Shown: one piece after another, positions 41,970-52,476 of the stretch
Layout of the letters: each line of letters begins with the position of its first letter
How positions within the stretch are numbered: the stretch's first letter is position 1
Assembly (NCBI GenBank): GCA_036794825.1
Contig: DAIRGA010000017.1
Location: 40,225-104,224, forward strand
DNA: 64,000 nucleotides
Direction of reading: 5' to 3'
DNA from: RZYY01 sp036794825
Lineage (GTDB): Bacteria; Bacteroidota; Bacteroidia; Bacteroidales; 4484-276
Made by a program: the position numbers and the translations under genes
The notes under the pieces: generated by a model
Databases searched by the model: none
What the model was told of the DNA's origin: nothing
The model's input: only the letters and a program-made list of their open reading frames with translations

Positions 41970-44297
41970 CTATTTGATGAAAAGAATTTTGGTTACCATC
42001 TTTTCTTCTCCCAGGTCATCGGTAATAAACACCAGGTAAACGCCGGAGCTGGCGCGTCTTCCGGTCATGTTGTTTCCATACCAGATAGCCTGGCCGCCTT
42101 CTGCTTTTGTAGTGTAAATCAGGTTGCCGCTTATGTCAGTAATTTTCACATCGGCCTTGTTCACCAGTCCGCTGATGGCGATGGCGCCGGAGTAGCCCTC
42201 ACGCACCGGGTTGGGATAAACCACTACATCGGAGTTGGTCGGGTTTGGGCCAGTGGCTGTTCCGCGGTAAGAGATGATGCCTTTGTCGGTGGCAAAAAAG
42301 ACCTCGCCATTTTTATGGTTGATAACAATATCAATGATCAGGTTGGAAAAGAGTGGGCTGTTTTCGTCGGTGAAGTGGTAAATCTGTTCGGTTCCGTTGG
42401 CTGAAATGAGGAAGACGCCGGCACGCTCGGTACCGATCCATTTCCGGTTGTCGCCATCCACGGCAATAGAAGTAACCACTTCCGATTCGAGCAAGTACTG
42501 AACGTAGCCCCCCACTTCTACCAGAATGCGCTGTGCATCATAATTTCCGCCGGTGAAGATGTTGCCGGGCGAATAAATCACTCCGATTCCCTGGTCGGAG
42601 CCAATCCATAGTCTTCCATCGCGATCTTCGGCAATGCTGTAAATTTTGTTGCCCGGAAGGTTTCCGTTCCCGGGGGCATTCGACAGAATTTTCACCTGAT
42701 CATCAGAAATATCCTCAAAAGTATTATTCTCGCTGAAAACCACCAATTTATGGTCAGCCCTAACCATCACCCATTTCTGGTTGTAACTGTCAACCACCAC
42801 TCCGGCAGCGTCAATATTGCTGGCGCTTGAGCCAAGGTCGAAACTTTTCCAGGTCCCATCGGGTTTTTTTGCCGAGAGCAGCCTGGGGGCGCCTGAGTTA
42901 ACCACCCATAGGTTGCTGTTGTTGTCGAATGCCAGCCCGCTTATCGCCACATAATTGGCCGTAGGCCATAATTGCAGCGAGCTGTTCCCTGTACTGTAAA
43001 CATTGGTTACCACGTTGTCGAACAATTCGATTACGCCTGTCATCCATGTTCCGACAAAAACCTGACGGCTATCCTTAGGGTTGACAGCCACGCAGGTCAT
43101 ATCGCTGATGGTGTCGAAGGTATTGTAACCGGTGCTGCTGTTGAATGTATTCCACGATTCGTTGCTGAAGGAATAGACTCCGTCGGCAACATACATTTTT
43201 CCCCAGGTTGAGGTTCTCCCTCCTGAAGCTACCCATAGTTTCTGATCTTCGAGCGCCATGTCAAAAACACGTTGAGAGAGAGGTCCGTTGGGTGTGACGA
43301 CAAAAGTGCTCTGCTGCCCGTCGGTGGAAACCAGACCGTAACGATTATCGGCAATCCATTTTGTGTTGTTTTTGTCGATCACCACATCACGCGATTGCAG
43401 GGCAACCCCGCCGGGATTATCAATAACGGCCGTTTTCTGGAAATTCTCGTCAAAAATCTGGAAACCAAATTCGGTTACTTCCATCAGCTGTCCGTTTGAA
43501 ACATTCAAGCGGTATTTGTTCAAAAAAGTACTACCTGGCAGTATGCTCCAAAGATGTGTCGAATAGTTGTACATAAAAACTGTATCAGTGGAATAGCCTT
43601 CGTTGTGGTTGTTGACGAAAAGCCTGTTATTGAAGAAGTTAATGGCATTAAAACTCAGGTTCGGGTAAAGCCTCGTATCCTTTGTCCATGCATTGAAATC
43701 GGCAAGGTTTGGACTCGACACCGGGGCTTTGAAAATTCCGGTGAAGGTGGCTGCATAAACAGAGTCGGCGCCAAAGGTGATATCGAGTACGTTTACCTGG
43801 CTGCCTTCCGGTCCGATATAGTAGGTAGGCTCGGGAAATTCCTCATTTTTAATGTCCAGTACAACTATGCCAAATCCACAGGAAAGATAGGCAAGGCTAT
43901 CGTTGATGGTGATGTTGTTGATGGTTTTGTTGCCCAGGATCTGTCTGCGTTTTATGTCCGAAAGGTTGATGATGCGACCCTCTTTTAGCAAATCAATGTT
44001 GGTGTTTGTGTAGGCAATTACAAGCGTTTTGTAGGCATCGCTGTAAGAAATTGCGCTGATACCCACGTCAGAAAGCCCGTTCACTTTTGATTTACGCAAT
44101 ACGCTTTGGTCTTCCTTGTCATAGACGAAAATGCTGTAATTGGTGGCGCAATAAACCGAATTTCCAACATCAGCCACTCTGATGGTACGATTGTAAGGAA
44201 GATGGTCCCGCCATTCGCCGATTGCAGTCTGGGAAGTTACTGTTAATTGAAAAAACACAAACAGTGCTAAAAATGAGAACTTTACGATTGAATTCAT
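41970..44297 (-). CDS. porZ: Type IX secretion system protein PorZ
   Basis: The product has 775 residues, equal to P. gingivalis PorZ (776). After a signal peptide (MNSIVKFSFLALFVFFQLTVTS) comes QTAIGEWRDHLPYNRTIRVAD, the characteristic PorZ opening, then two beta-propellers built of two-component-regulator-like blades (for example DRDGRLWIGSDQGIGVI and DGDNRKWIGTERAGVFLI). The last 80 residues form a sorting domain (VVVYPNPVREGY...SSGVYLVFI). PorZ sits on the surface and delivers anionic LPS to the sortase complex that anchors type IX cargo proteins. Its presence shows that the organism has type IX secretion. Confidence 0.92.
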   Translation of the reverse strand: MNSIVKFSFLALFVFFQLTVTSQTAIGEWRDHLPYNRTIRVADVGNSVYCATNYSIFVYDKEDQSVLRKSKVNGLSDVGISAISYSDAYKTLVIAYTNTNIDLLKEGRIINLSDIKRRQILGNKTINNITINDSLAYLSCGFGIVVLDIKNEEFPEPTYYIGPEGSQVNVLDITFGADSVYAATFTGIFKAPVSSPNLADFNAWTKDTRLYPNLSFNAINFFNNRLFVNNHNEGYSTDTVFMYNYSTHLWSILPGSTFLNKYRLNVSNGQLMEVTEFGFQIFDENFQKTAVIDNPGGVALQSRDVVIDKNNTKWIADNRYGLVSTDGQQSTFVVTPNGPLSQRVFDMALEDQKLWVASGGRTSTWGKMYVADGVYSFSNESWNTFNSSTGYNTFDTISDMTCVAVNPKDSRQVFVGTWMTGVIELFDNVVTNVYSTGNSSLQLWPTANYVAISGLAFDNNSNLWVVNSGAPRLLSAKKPDGTWKSFDLGSSASNIDAAGVVVDSYNQKWVMVRADHKLVVFSENNTFEDISDDQVKILSNAPGNGNLPGNKIYSIAEDRDGRLWIGSDQGIGVIYSPGNIFTGGNYDAQRILVEVGGYVQYLLESEVVTSIAVDGDNRKWIGTERAGVFLISANGTEQIYHFTDENSPLFSNLIIDIVINHKNGEVFFATDKGIISYRGTATGPNPTNSDVVVYPNPVREGYSGAIAISGLVNKADVKITDISGNLIYTTKAEGGQAIWYGNNMTGRRASSGVYLVFITDDLGEEKMVTKILFIK

Positions 44298-44382
44298 AGT
44301 GATTGGAAAAAGATTAACCTAAAACTGATTTTTTAGCTGAATATTGCTTTTAAAATCAATCGCTTAAGCTGATCAAACAGGG

Positions 44383-47300
44383 CTATTCCTTTTCTTCAGG
44401 GGCGGTTTCGAGGTTTTTCAGCTTCTGACTGTTTGCCCAGGCCACAACCAGAATTACAAAGAGGATAGCTATTGAATAATAGACAAATTTGGGAATCGGA
44501 ACCGGATCACCTGCCGCATAGGAGTGAAGTCCGGAGAGATAATAATTCACCCCGAAATAGGTCATTAACACCGAAGCAAAGCCGATTACCGACAAGGCAT
44601 TGAAGAGATATCTGCCTTTCAAACCCGGAACGTAACCAATGTGCAGAATAACAGTGTAAACCAGTATGGTTACCAGCGACCAGGTCTCCTTTGGATCCCA
44701 TCCCCAGTAACGCCCCCACGATTCGTTGGCCCAAATACCGCCAAGAAACGACCCGATGGTGAGCATGTACAGCCCGATAGTCATCGAAAGTTCGATTGTT
44801 AGGGTGATTTCTTTAATGGTGAGCTGGAAACTATGGTAGTTTTTCCTGTTTTGAAAAATCATCAGCAACAGGTTGAAAATCCCCATTATCATTACCAGGC
44901 CAAGAAATCCGTAACTTGCAGTGATTACTCCCACATGTATAGTGAGCCAGACGGATTTGAGAACTGGCACAAGGTTGGTAATTTCGGGATTCATCCAGTT
45001 GAGATGGGCCACAAAGAGTGTGAGCGAGGCCAATACGGTGGTGGCTGCCAGCGCAATAGACGATTTTCGTACAAAGATGAAACCGGCCAGCATGGTTGCC
45101 CAGCCAATGTAAATCATCGATTCGTAACCGTTGCTCATCGGTGCGTGGCCTGCGATATACCAACGTGCAGCCAGCCCGGCAGTCTGCATCAGGAAAAGTA
45201 CAAACAGTAAACCGGTAATCGCTTTGCTTACAATTCCGATCCTGAATCTTGGATTCACGAGGTTTATAAATAACAACACCAGGAATATCAGCCCGATCAT
45301 CCCGAAGTATTTGTAAAGCCGTTCAAAAATTTCCACCCGGTTGTATATGATTTCCACATTCTGCCTTTTTTCGGCAGGGATAATATGCCCGGCGTACTTT
45401 TTCTGGAAAATGCCAATCCCGTCTATCAGCTCATCAGCTTTTGAATAGTCATTGCTTTTGACAGCCTCCCCCAAAACGTCAATGTAAACGGGGAAAATAT
45501 TTTTTACAAAGTTGCTGTCGGCTTCCGGGAAGTTTTCGATTGTGGCTCCGGCATGGTACCATTTGCTTTCAGGTGTATTGATGTCAGGAAACACCTGCAG
45601 GTAATTCCCGGTAAGCATCATGTAGAAAATGTTCACTTTTTCGTCCACCGAAATTACATCTTTGTCAAACTGGCTCTGGTCAAACGGATTTTTCCTGAAT
45701 GCTTCGCTGATGTATTGCCCCAGCTTGTAATTCTGGTTCATTTCGAAAAAATCAGTGAAACTGGCATAACTTCCCGAAATATTCAGCACCTTGCGCAACT
45801 CCTTATTTTTGATTTTGAAAATAGGAACGTGCTGCCACTGATGCGATTCGATCATCATTCCAAGCATTACCTGGTCGGGATTAAGCCCGTGAAATTTACT
45901 TTTCCCCGAAACCTTTCTTAGTAGCTCGCTGCTCATCGTATTCACCGGCGCTAAACGGCCACCTGGCCCAAGAACTGTCAGACGGGCAAATTTGTCGGCA
46001 TGCGATTCCGAAATTACGCTAATTTGCGATTCGCCGATTAATTTCACTTCCTGGGCTGATGTTTGCGAAAACGGAATCAGCACAAGCAGAGCGATGGCGG
46101 AGATGATTTTACTCTTTTGTACCCTCAGTTCGCTGATGGTTTTCAAGAGATAACGGAACCTTGTTTTGCGGGCAATCAGCATAAATACCATGGTAAAAGT
46201 CATCAGTGCATAGCCGATGTAAGTGATTGTTGTTCCCGGCGCATCGTGATTTACCGAGAGGATGGTTCCCTTTTCATCCTGGTCGTAAGACGACTGATAA
46301 AAACGATAGCCCCTGTGCGTCAGGATGTTATTCATAAAAATCCTGAAATCGTAAGAAATGCCTTTTTCAGTGTCTTTCAGGGTAACTTCACTGGCGTAGG
46401 ATGACGGACTGTTGGAACCTGGATAACGGTCGAGGACAAATTTGTTGAGATGCAGGCTGAATGGCAGCTCGATCAGACGCGATCCATAAGAAAGTCGGAG
46501 ATTTTCAATGCCGAAATCTCTCACCGCGACCTCCTCGCCCAGCATGCCGCGTTTTCCCCAAAGAACAATATTTTTTTCCTTTATGTTATTGGAGGCCTTC
46601 ACCACAACGGCATCCATTCCCGGGCCGTGCTCTTTGACATCGGCCTGAACGGGAACGATCTCGCCACTTAATTCGAAGGCTCTGAGAACAAGCCGGTTGC
46701 CCCCAAGATCATAAAATTTCATAGGCGTAAAAAGTACTGGTTGATTGGCAGGAATAGCCTCCGATTCCCGGCCACCCATTGAAGTCTGAAAAATGGTATC
46801 CGTTGAAACAAAATACAGACTGTCGTTGATAATGCTGAGTTTGACTCCTTTGTTGTCTTGCAGTTCATCAAAACCAATGAAAAATTCTCCCAGCTTCTCC
46901 ATCTCTCCTTTTCGCAAGATGATGGATTTTCTTTCGGTGTTGGTCAGGGCAAACAGCGAGATGACCGGCTCGCCACCGGGCATAGATTTTACCATCGGCA
47001 CAGCATTGGGAATAAAAGCTAAAGTTTTGATCCTGAGCACCTCGCCAGCATTATCAATTGTGAATGGTGATGCCTGGTAACCAAACCCTGAAAGCATAAC
47101 TTTTTGATGAACAGATGACTCATTTCCAGAATTACCCCATCTGGCTGTGATGTAGGTATTATCGGACAGCATAACGCTGGAAGATTCTCCCTCCCTAATG
47201 TGCATCATGCCCTCATAACCTATAAAACGGGTGATGGCAGCACCGATGAGGATGACCACGAAAGAGATGTGCATCAGGAAGGTTGTGTATTTTTTTCGCT

Positions 47301-47517
47301 GCCAGATTTTGTGCACGATAAGGCTGCCAACCAGATTGATGGCAAGCACAAGCAGGAGAACCTCAAACCAGGTGGCATTGTAAACGGCTACCTTGGATGC
47401 TACAGAGCCATAATCGTTTTCGATGAAAGTTGCCATTGCGATCGAAAGAGCAAACATAAGCAGCAGTACTACAGTGAGTTGCATCGAAAAAAAAGACTTG
47501 AAAAAATTCTTCATCAT
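44383..47517 (-). CDS. ccsBA: Cytochrome c synthase, fused ResB-CcsA (CcsBA)
   Basis: The product has 1044 residues and joins both halves of system II cytochrome c maturation. The N-terminal half is ResB/CcsB-like with transmembrane segments (LTVVLLLMFALSIAMATFIE, FEVLLLVLAINLVGSLIVH) and a large periplasmic part. The C-terminal half is CcsA with several membrane helices and the haem-handling WWD signature WGRYWGWDPKETWSLVT. It moves haem to the outside and attaches it to CXXCH sites of apocytochromes. The organism therefore makes c-type cytochromes. A -7 box lies at 47618-47625 on the same strand. Confidence 0.93.
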   Translation of the reverse strand: MMKNFFKSFFSMQLTVVLLLMFALSIAMATFIENDYGSVASKVAVYNATWFEVLLLVLAINLVGSLIVHKIWQRKKYTTFLMHISFVVILIGAAITRFIGYEGMMHIREGESSSVMLSDNTYITARWGNSGNESSVHQKVMLSGFGYQASPFTIDNAGEVLRIKTLAFIPNAVPMVKSMPGGEPVISLFALTNTERKSIILRKGEMEKLGEFFIGFDELQDNKGVKLSIINDSLYFVSTDTIFQTSMGGRESEAIPANQPVLFTPMKFYDLGGNRLVLRAFELSGEIVPVQADVKEHGPGMDAVVVKASNNIKEKNIVLWGKRGMLGEEVAVRDFGIENLRLSYGSRLIELPFSLHLNKFVLDRYPGSNSPSSYASEVTLKDTEKGISYDFRIFMNNILTHRGYRFYQSSYDQDEKGTILSVNHDAPGTTITYIGYALMTFTMVFMLIARKTRFRYLLKTISELRVQKSKIISAIALLVLIPFSQTSAQEVKLIGESQISVISESHADKFARLTVLGPGGRLAPVNTMSSELLRKVSGKSKFHGLNPDQVMLGMMIESHQWQHVPIFKIKNKELRKVLNISGSYASFTDFFEMNQNYKLGQYISEAFRKNPFDQSQFDKDVISVDEKVNIFYMMLTGNYLQVFPDINTPESKWYHAGATIENFPEADSNFVKNIFPVYIDVLGEAVKSNDYSKADELIDGIGIFQKKYAGHIIPAEKRQNVEIIYNRVEIFERLYKYFGMIGLIFLVLLFINLVNPRFRIGIVSKAITGLLFVLFLMQTAGLAARWYIAGHAPMSNGYESMIYIGWATMLAGFIFVRKSSIALAATTVLASLTLFVAHLNWMNPEITNLVPVLKSVWLTIHVGVITASYGFLGLVMIMGIFNLLLMIFQNRKNYHSFQLTIKEITLTIELSMTIGLYMLTIGSFLGGIWANESWGRYWGWDPKETWSLVTILVYTVILHIGYVPGLKGRYLFNALSVIGFASVLMTYFGVNYYLSGLHSYAAGDPVPIPKFVYYSIAILFVILVVAWANSQKLKNLETAPEEKE

Positions 47518-47939
47518 AAAATAAGCAAATTAAATCGTTTATTGTACAAAAAGTAGGGAGTTTCTCCTTGAATCCTTGTAGCAGTTTGGTTTCCCACTGA
47601 TTGTGGATTGAATCGGGCAAAAATACACTATTTTGGGAATGTAATACCGGAAATACCCATTTAGGTGGATGGGTATTACCCCGATAATCTGGTTTAAACT
47701 TGTAACATTTTTGGAGTTTTGATTACGATTTTGTTATTAATTGACTTAGAATTGATTAAAAGAAGGTGCGCAAAAAATGCCAGTATGCGCCCGGCAAACA
47801 GTCCAATCGCCTTTAAGCCCTTTAAGATCAGTTGAAAAATGATTTTCGTCAGCCCGGTAATCCGGAAAAATTCTGAGGGCAATAATTCGGTCATTTTGCC
47901 GCTTTTATCCAGATTTAAAATCAATAGTATTCAAGATAG
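47518..47939. other. Divergent intergenic region with a -7 box and a possible operator
   Basis: On the minus strand TATTTTTG at 47618-47625 fits the -7 consensus for ccsBA. At 47652-47677 an inverted repeat AATACCCAT / ATGGGTATT (8-bp spacer) is seen. A minus-strand frame of 76 codons (47694-47924) has no family resemblance and is not called a gene. The plus-strand promoter for the 47940 gene is not recognisable. Confidence 0.5.
47652..47677. promoter_or_regulatory. Inverted repeat, possible regulator binding site
   Basis: AATACCCAT (47652-47660) is matched by ATGGGTATT (47669-47677). The half-site TACCCAT fits the TACYYMT heptamer known for NarL/FixJ-type response regulators. It lies about 27 bp upstream of the ccsBA -7 box and 262 bp before the divergent gene. 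Function is an inference. Confidence 0.4.
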
Positions 47940-50900
47940 ATGCTCCGACGATTTGCAGGATTGATGATTTTAGCCTGGCTGACCACATCATTGGTTCACG
48001 GTCAGGCCATGAAATCCTTTACCCGCGATCAGTCCGTGTTTTTGGTCGAGATGAATACGCTCTTTCAATCCATTCAGATCAAAGAGAATAAAGAAAACTC
48101 CCTTGCCACACTAAAAAGATTCTCTGAAGTTTGGAACTCCGGCAATTTTTACCAGCAACAGCAGGAGATGATCTACCAAACCGCCGACCTGATGCTACAG
48201 CGCAAACTCAGGGCTTTTCCGGATTTTGAACAATACCTTTCAGCGCTCATCGCCTTCCGTGAAAAAAACATCAGCACCGAAAACCTCGATACCTGGCTGA
48301 AAGCTACTCATGAAATGATCGAAAACAGCCGAAACACAAAGTCTTTTCTTGAGGTCGTGACTTTTACCACTGGTTTTCTTGAATCCGGTGTTTTGAACTC
48401 ATCCAAAATATTTTCGTGGGTTACCGGGGGCTCGCCATTCCGATTTGGCAGCGATTCCACCTTTTTTGTCCGTATTGACCGGTTTCATCTTTACTGTTGC
48501 ACACGCAATGATACTGCCGTAATTCAAAATACATCGGGTTTTTATTTCCCTGAAACGCAAACCTGGAGAGGCGAAGGAGGGAAAGTTACCTGGAAACGCG
48601 CAAATTTACCCGAAAACGAGGTGTATGCGCTGCTACGCGAGTATGCCATTGACATGAAGACCTCAGCTTATGAAGCCTCCCCCGTAACTTTTCATTACGA
48701 AAAATATTTCAACGGAGCATTGGAAGGAAAGCTTACTGAGCGGGCTTCCACGGATGCAGTGAAGCCTGAAAATGCACTCTACCCAAGGTTTGAATCTAGT
48801 ATCCGAAATCTTATCATTCCCGGTATATACAAGGATGTGGATTACGAAGGTAGTTTTATGCTTCGGGGCGCCAGGGTGATTGGCAGCGGTTCGGATAACC
48901 AACCGGCGACGTTGACTTTCATGCGCCCATACCGCGACAAAGCGGGGAAATATAATCTGTTGGTTGCCCGATCCGACGAATTTATCATCAGCCCCGAAAG
49001 GGTGACTGCTCAGCGTGCTGCTGTTACCTTCACCCACCAGGACGATTCAATAGTGCACACCGGGCTGCAGTTCCGCTTCACCCCAGCCGGCCGCGAAGTA
49101 ATGCTGCTGCGCACCAGCCAGGGAATCGAGCAAAGCCCCTATTTTGATAGTTTTCACAAGGTTGAGTTTGACACCGAAGCGCTTTATTGGAAAATGGAGG
49201 ATGAGGTTATCAGGCTGGGCGTGATGCCGGGACTGAAAACCGAGAGTAAAGCCACTTTCGTTTCGGACAAGTATTTCTCTGAACCCCATTTCGATATGCT
49301 GCACGGCCTCGACCGAAAGCATCCGCTGCTGTGGCTGCACGATTACAGTAAAGCATTCAACACCAGGGAGTTCGGGATTGACCAAATGGCTGACTTTATG
49401 CGAATGCCCCAAAATCAGACCGAGTCGCTGGTAATCCGGCTGGCATCTCAGGGGTTCGTTCATTACGACATCCTTCAGCGCAAAGCATACATAACGGATA
49501 AAGTGGATCATTACATTTTCGCCAAGAGCAAGCTTAATGATTACGATGTAATTGGTGTGGAGTCAAATGTGAACGACCGCATCAACGCCGAATTGAAACT
49601 GGAAAATTTCGACCTCAATATAAAAGGTGTACCCCAGGTGTCGCTTAGCACTGCTAAAAAGGTCTCAATTCGTCCGGTTGGCCAGGAGATTACGCTCAGG
49701 AAAAACCGCGATTTTGTTTTTTCAGGTCTTGTTCAGGCGGGTTTATTCGATTTCAAGGCTACCGATTGTTCGTTCAATTATGACACTTTTAAAATTAACC
49801 TGCCCACCATTGATACCATGCGTTTCAAGGTAGAATCCTTTGAGGCGGATCAATTTGGTAAAGAACGGCTGGTAGATGTAAAAACGCCGATCACCGGAAT
49901 CAGCGGTCAGATGCTGATAGACCATCCCGGCAACAAAAGCGGTTTGGTGCCCCAGCCCCGGTATCCCATTTTTACCAGCAACAAGGAATCCTATGTCTAT
50001 TACGATCACACCGAAAAGTTCAGGGAGGCCTACAATCGTGAACTTTTCAACTATTTTGTGAAGCCTTTTACGCTCGAAAGCCTCGAAGAATTCGAAACAG
50101 AATCCATACGGTTTGAAGGGCATTTGAATTCGGGAGGGATCTTTCCTGCTGAGATTGACGAACCACTGGTGGTAATGTCAGATTATTCTTTGGGTTTTAA
50201 ACGAACCGTTCCTGCAGAGGGTTATCCGGTGTATCAGGGCAAGGGAAGATTTTTTGATGAGATATCCTTAAGTCTTTCCGGACTGAAGGGAAATGGCCGG
50301 CTTACCTATCTCAACTCTACCTCATTAAGTCCTGATTTCACTTTTTACCTCGATTCGGCCACTGCCACAAAGACAGAATTTACGGTTCTGCCAAAAATTT
50401 CAGGCCAGGCGGAGTTCCCTTCCGCAAAAGGGTTTAACCTCAATCAACACTGGAAACCCTACGCAGACTCGATTACCGTTAGCACTACTGATTCACAGAT
50501 CGCACTCTTCGACGAACGGGCAGCGCTGCAGGGTTCACTCACCCTCACCCCCGGTGTGATGAGCGGTGCAGGCAAACTCGATTTTCTCAATGCAACCGCA
50601 CAATCTGATCATTACATTTTTAGTGCAAATTCGTTCAGAGCGGATACGGCAAAACTTACCCTCAGAGACCTGGACGTGTCTAAAGTGGTGTTTAATACCG
50701 AAAATTACCGCGCATACGTTGACCTGAACACCAAAATCGGAAACTTCAAAACCAACGACATCACCTCGAGAATTGACCTGCCCGTAATCCGCTATGTCTC
50801 TTTTATGAACGAGTTCGACTGGTATTTCGACCGCAACGAGGTGGAGCTTTTTAGCTATGCCAAGGCCGATGAGTCGGGTTACGATACTCTCACACTGGCC

Positions 50901-52475
50901 GAAATGATAGGCAAGCCGCTCAGCGGAGCCAGGTTTATTTCGCTTCATCCGATGCAGGACTCTTTGTCTTTTTATTCAGACAGGGCAAATTATAACATCA
51001 CCGAAAACACCCTCAGGGCTAGGGATGTGAAGCTTATCAAAGTGGCCGATGCCGCCATTTTTCCCGGTGATGGACTGCTTGAGATTCGCGAAAATGCCGT
51101 TATCACCCCTATTCAAAATGCCGTTATCATCGCCGATACTGCTAACCGAAACCACGTAATTACCGAGGCTGAGGTTACCATCGAGTCGGGTTATGCTTAC
51201 AAAGCCAAAGGAAAATACGCCTTCACCAACCTGATAGGAGATGTGCAGACGGTGAATTTCGATCAGATTTTGGTGGATAAGGATTATCAAACCGTTGCTG
51301 CCGGAACTGTGACGGAGGAGGACAACTTCGAGTTAAGCCCCCGTTTTGCCTTCAAGGGGGATATTAGTCTGAATGCCCGCGATCCATTGCTGAATTTCAA
51401 AGGCGGCTACCGGGTGATCCAGAGTTGCGATTCCTCTCTTTCACGATGGGTAAGTTTTGAGCAGCGAATTGATGCTGAGGAGCTTACAATGCCTGTTCCG
51501 GAGCAATTGTTGGAGCACGAATACAAGAAACTCTACGCCGGATTTTTTCATTCCAATGAAGAGAACCGGGTGTATCCGGCATTTTTATCCCGCCGTTCAT
51601 ATTACAGCGACTCGCTGCTCTTTTCGGTGAACGGTATCATGAAAAATCGTAAAAACGGAGCTGAACTTCTTATAGTCAGCAATGATCAGATCAGCCTGGA
51701 GGAGGATGAAGAGCCCGCAGCGCCATTCCTGAGCTGGGATATCAACCGCTGCACGATTACCGCCCGGGGAAGAATCACCTTTGGGCAGGATTTGGGGCAG
51801 GTTAAAATGGATCATTACGGTCAGGCAGATCACAACATTTTCAACGATTCCACATTTTTCGACCTGATGCTAATGATTAATTTTCATTTTTCAGAAGCTG
51901 CATTCCTGATTATGGCCGAGGATCTTAATGGTGTTGAGAAAGCACCGGTGAACATCGAAAGCCGGCTTCTGAAAGAGGGCCTTACGGCGGCAGCCGGTGC
52001 CCAGGCGGTTGAGAAAATGTACTCCGAACTCACACTTTCGGGGCAAAGCCGGAATATTCCTGCGGCTTTACTGAAGAGTTTTATTTTTACCGATGTAAAA
52101 ATGACCTATCATAGCGACTCCCGTTCTTTTGTTTCCAAAGGACCGATTGGTGTAGTGATGATAAACGGAAGCCCGGTTTTCAAGTATTTCGACGGTTATA
52201 TTCAGGTGGTTCGCAGACGGAGTGGAGATGAGCTGAATATTTATCTTGAGCTCGGGCGGGGTCACTGGTATTTTTTCAACTACAAAACGAACCAGATGCT
52301 GGCAAGTTCCTCACGCTCAGATTTCAACTCGGCAATGAAGGATGTTAAAACCACCGACCGGCGCGACGACCAGGCTAAAGGCGAGTCGTCCTACCGGTTC
52401 AATATTTCGCCGGATACCCAGGCCAAAAACCGGTTTTTGCGCAATATGCAACAATTAGAACCTGAAGAAGAATAA
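47940..52475 (+). CDS. Very large secreted protein of unknown function
   Basis: The product has 1511 residues with a signal peptide (MLRRFAGLMILAWLTTSLVHGQ). The first 150 residues are helical (LATLKRFSEVWNSGNFYQQQQEM), and the rest is almost wholly beta-strand, with many short units of the type ...F.SD.A.YN...LRARDVKLI and IDLPVIRYVSFMNEFDWYFDRNEVEL. There is no catalytic motif and no type IX sorting domain. The build resembles long beta-helical or bridge-like envelope proteins, but this is only an impression. The next gene, plsY, begins 1 bp after the stop, so the two are co-transcribed. I recognise it only as a conserved unknown of Bacteroidota. Confidence 0.8.
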   Translation: MLRRFAGLMILAWLTTSLVHGQAMKSFTRDQSVFLVEMNTLFQSIQIKENKENSLATLKRFSEVWNSGNFYQQQQEMIYQTADLMLQRKLRAFPDFEQYLSALIAFREKNISTENLDTWLKATHEMIENSRNTKSFLEVVTFTTGFLESGVLNSSKIFSWVTGGSPFRFGSDSTFFVRIDRFHLYCCTRNDTAVIQNTSGFYFPETQTWRGEGGKVTWKRANLPENEVYALLREYAIDMKTSAYEASPVTFHYEKYFNGALEGKLTERASTDAVKPENALYPRFESSIRNLIIPGIYKDVDYEGSFMLRGARVIGSGSDNQPATLTFMRPYRDKAGKYNLLVARSDEFIISPERVTAQRAAVTFTHQDDSIVHTGLQFRFTPAGREVMLLRTSQGIEQSPYFDSFHKVEFDTEALYWKMEDEVIRLGVMPGLKTESKATFVSDKYFSEPHFDMLHGLDRKHPLLWLHDYSKAFNTREFGIDQMADFMRMPQNQTESLVIRLASQGFVHYDILQRKAYITDKVDHYIFAKSKLNDYDVIGVESNVNDRINAELKLENFDLNIKGVPQVSLSTAKKVSIRPVGQEITLRKNRDFVFSGLVQAGLFDFKATDCSFNYDTFKINLPTIDTMRFKVESFEADQFGKERLVDVKTPITGISGQMLIDHPGNKSGLVPQPRYPIFTSNKESYVYYDHTEKFREAYNRELFNYFVKPFTLESLEEFETESIRFEGHLNSGGIFPAEIDEPLVVMSDYSLGFKRTVPAEGYPVYQGKGRFFDEISLSLSGLKGNGRLTYLNSTSLSPDFTFYLDSATATKTEFTVLPKISGQAEFPSAKGFNLNQHWKPYADSITVSTTDSQIALFDERAALQGSLTLTPGVMSGAGKLDFLNATAQSDHYIFSANSFRADTAKLTLRDLDVSKVVFNTENYRAYVDLNTKIGNFKTNDITSRIDLPVIRYVSFMNEFDWYFDRNEVELFSYAKADESGYDTLTLAEMIGKPLSGARFISLHPMQDSLSFYSDRANYNITENTLRARDVKLIKVADAAIFPGDGLLEIRENAVITPIQNAVIIADTANRNHVITEAEVTIESGYAYKAKGKYAFTNLIGDVQTVNFDQILVDKDYQTVAAGTVTEEDNFELSPRFAFKGDISLNARDPLLNFKGGYRVIQSCDSSLSRWVSFEQRIDAEELTMPVPEQLLEHEYKKLYAGFFHSNEENRVYPAFLSRRSYYSDSLLFSVNGIMKNRKNGAELLIVSNDQISLEEDEEPAAPFLSWDINRCTITARGRITFGQDLGQVKMDHYGQADHNIFNDSTFFDLMLMINFHFSEAAFLIMAEDLNGVEKAPVNIESRLLKEGLTAAAGAQAVEKMYSELTLSGQSRNIPAALLKSFIFTDVKMTYHSDSRSFVSKGPIGVVMINGSPVFKYFDGYIQVVRRRSGDELNIYLELGRGHWYFFNYKTNQMLASSSRSDFNSAMKDVKTTDRRDDQAKGESSYRFNISPDTQAKNRFLRNMQQLEPEEE

Positions 52476-52476
52476 T

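Noticed and set aside
47694..47924. Minus-strand frame of 76 codons between ccsBA and the large secreted-protein gene
   Set aside because: It has no family resemblance and low-complexity hydrophobic content, and its start lies almost on the start of the divergent gene.
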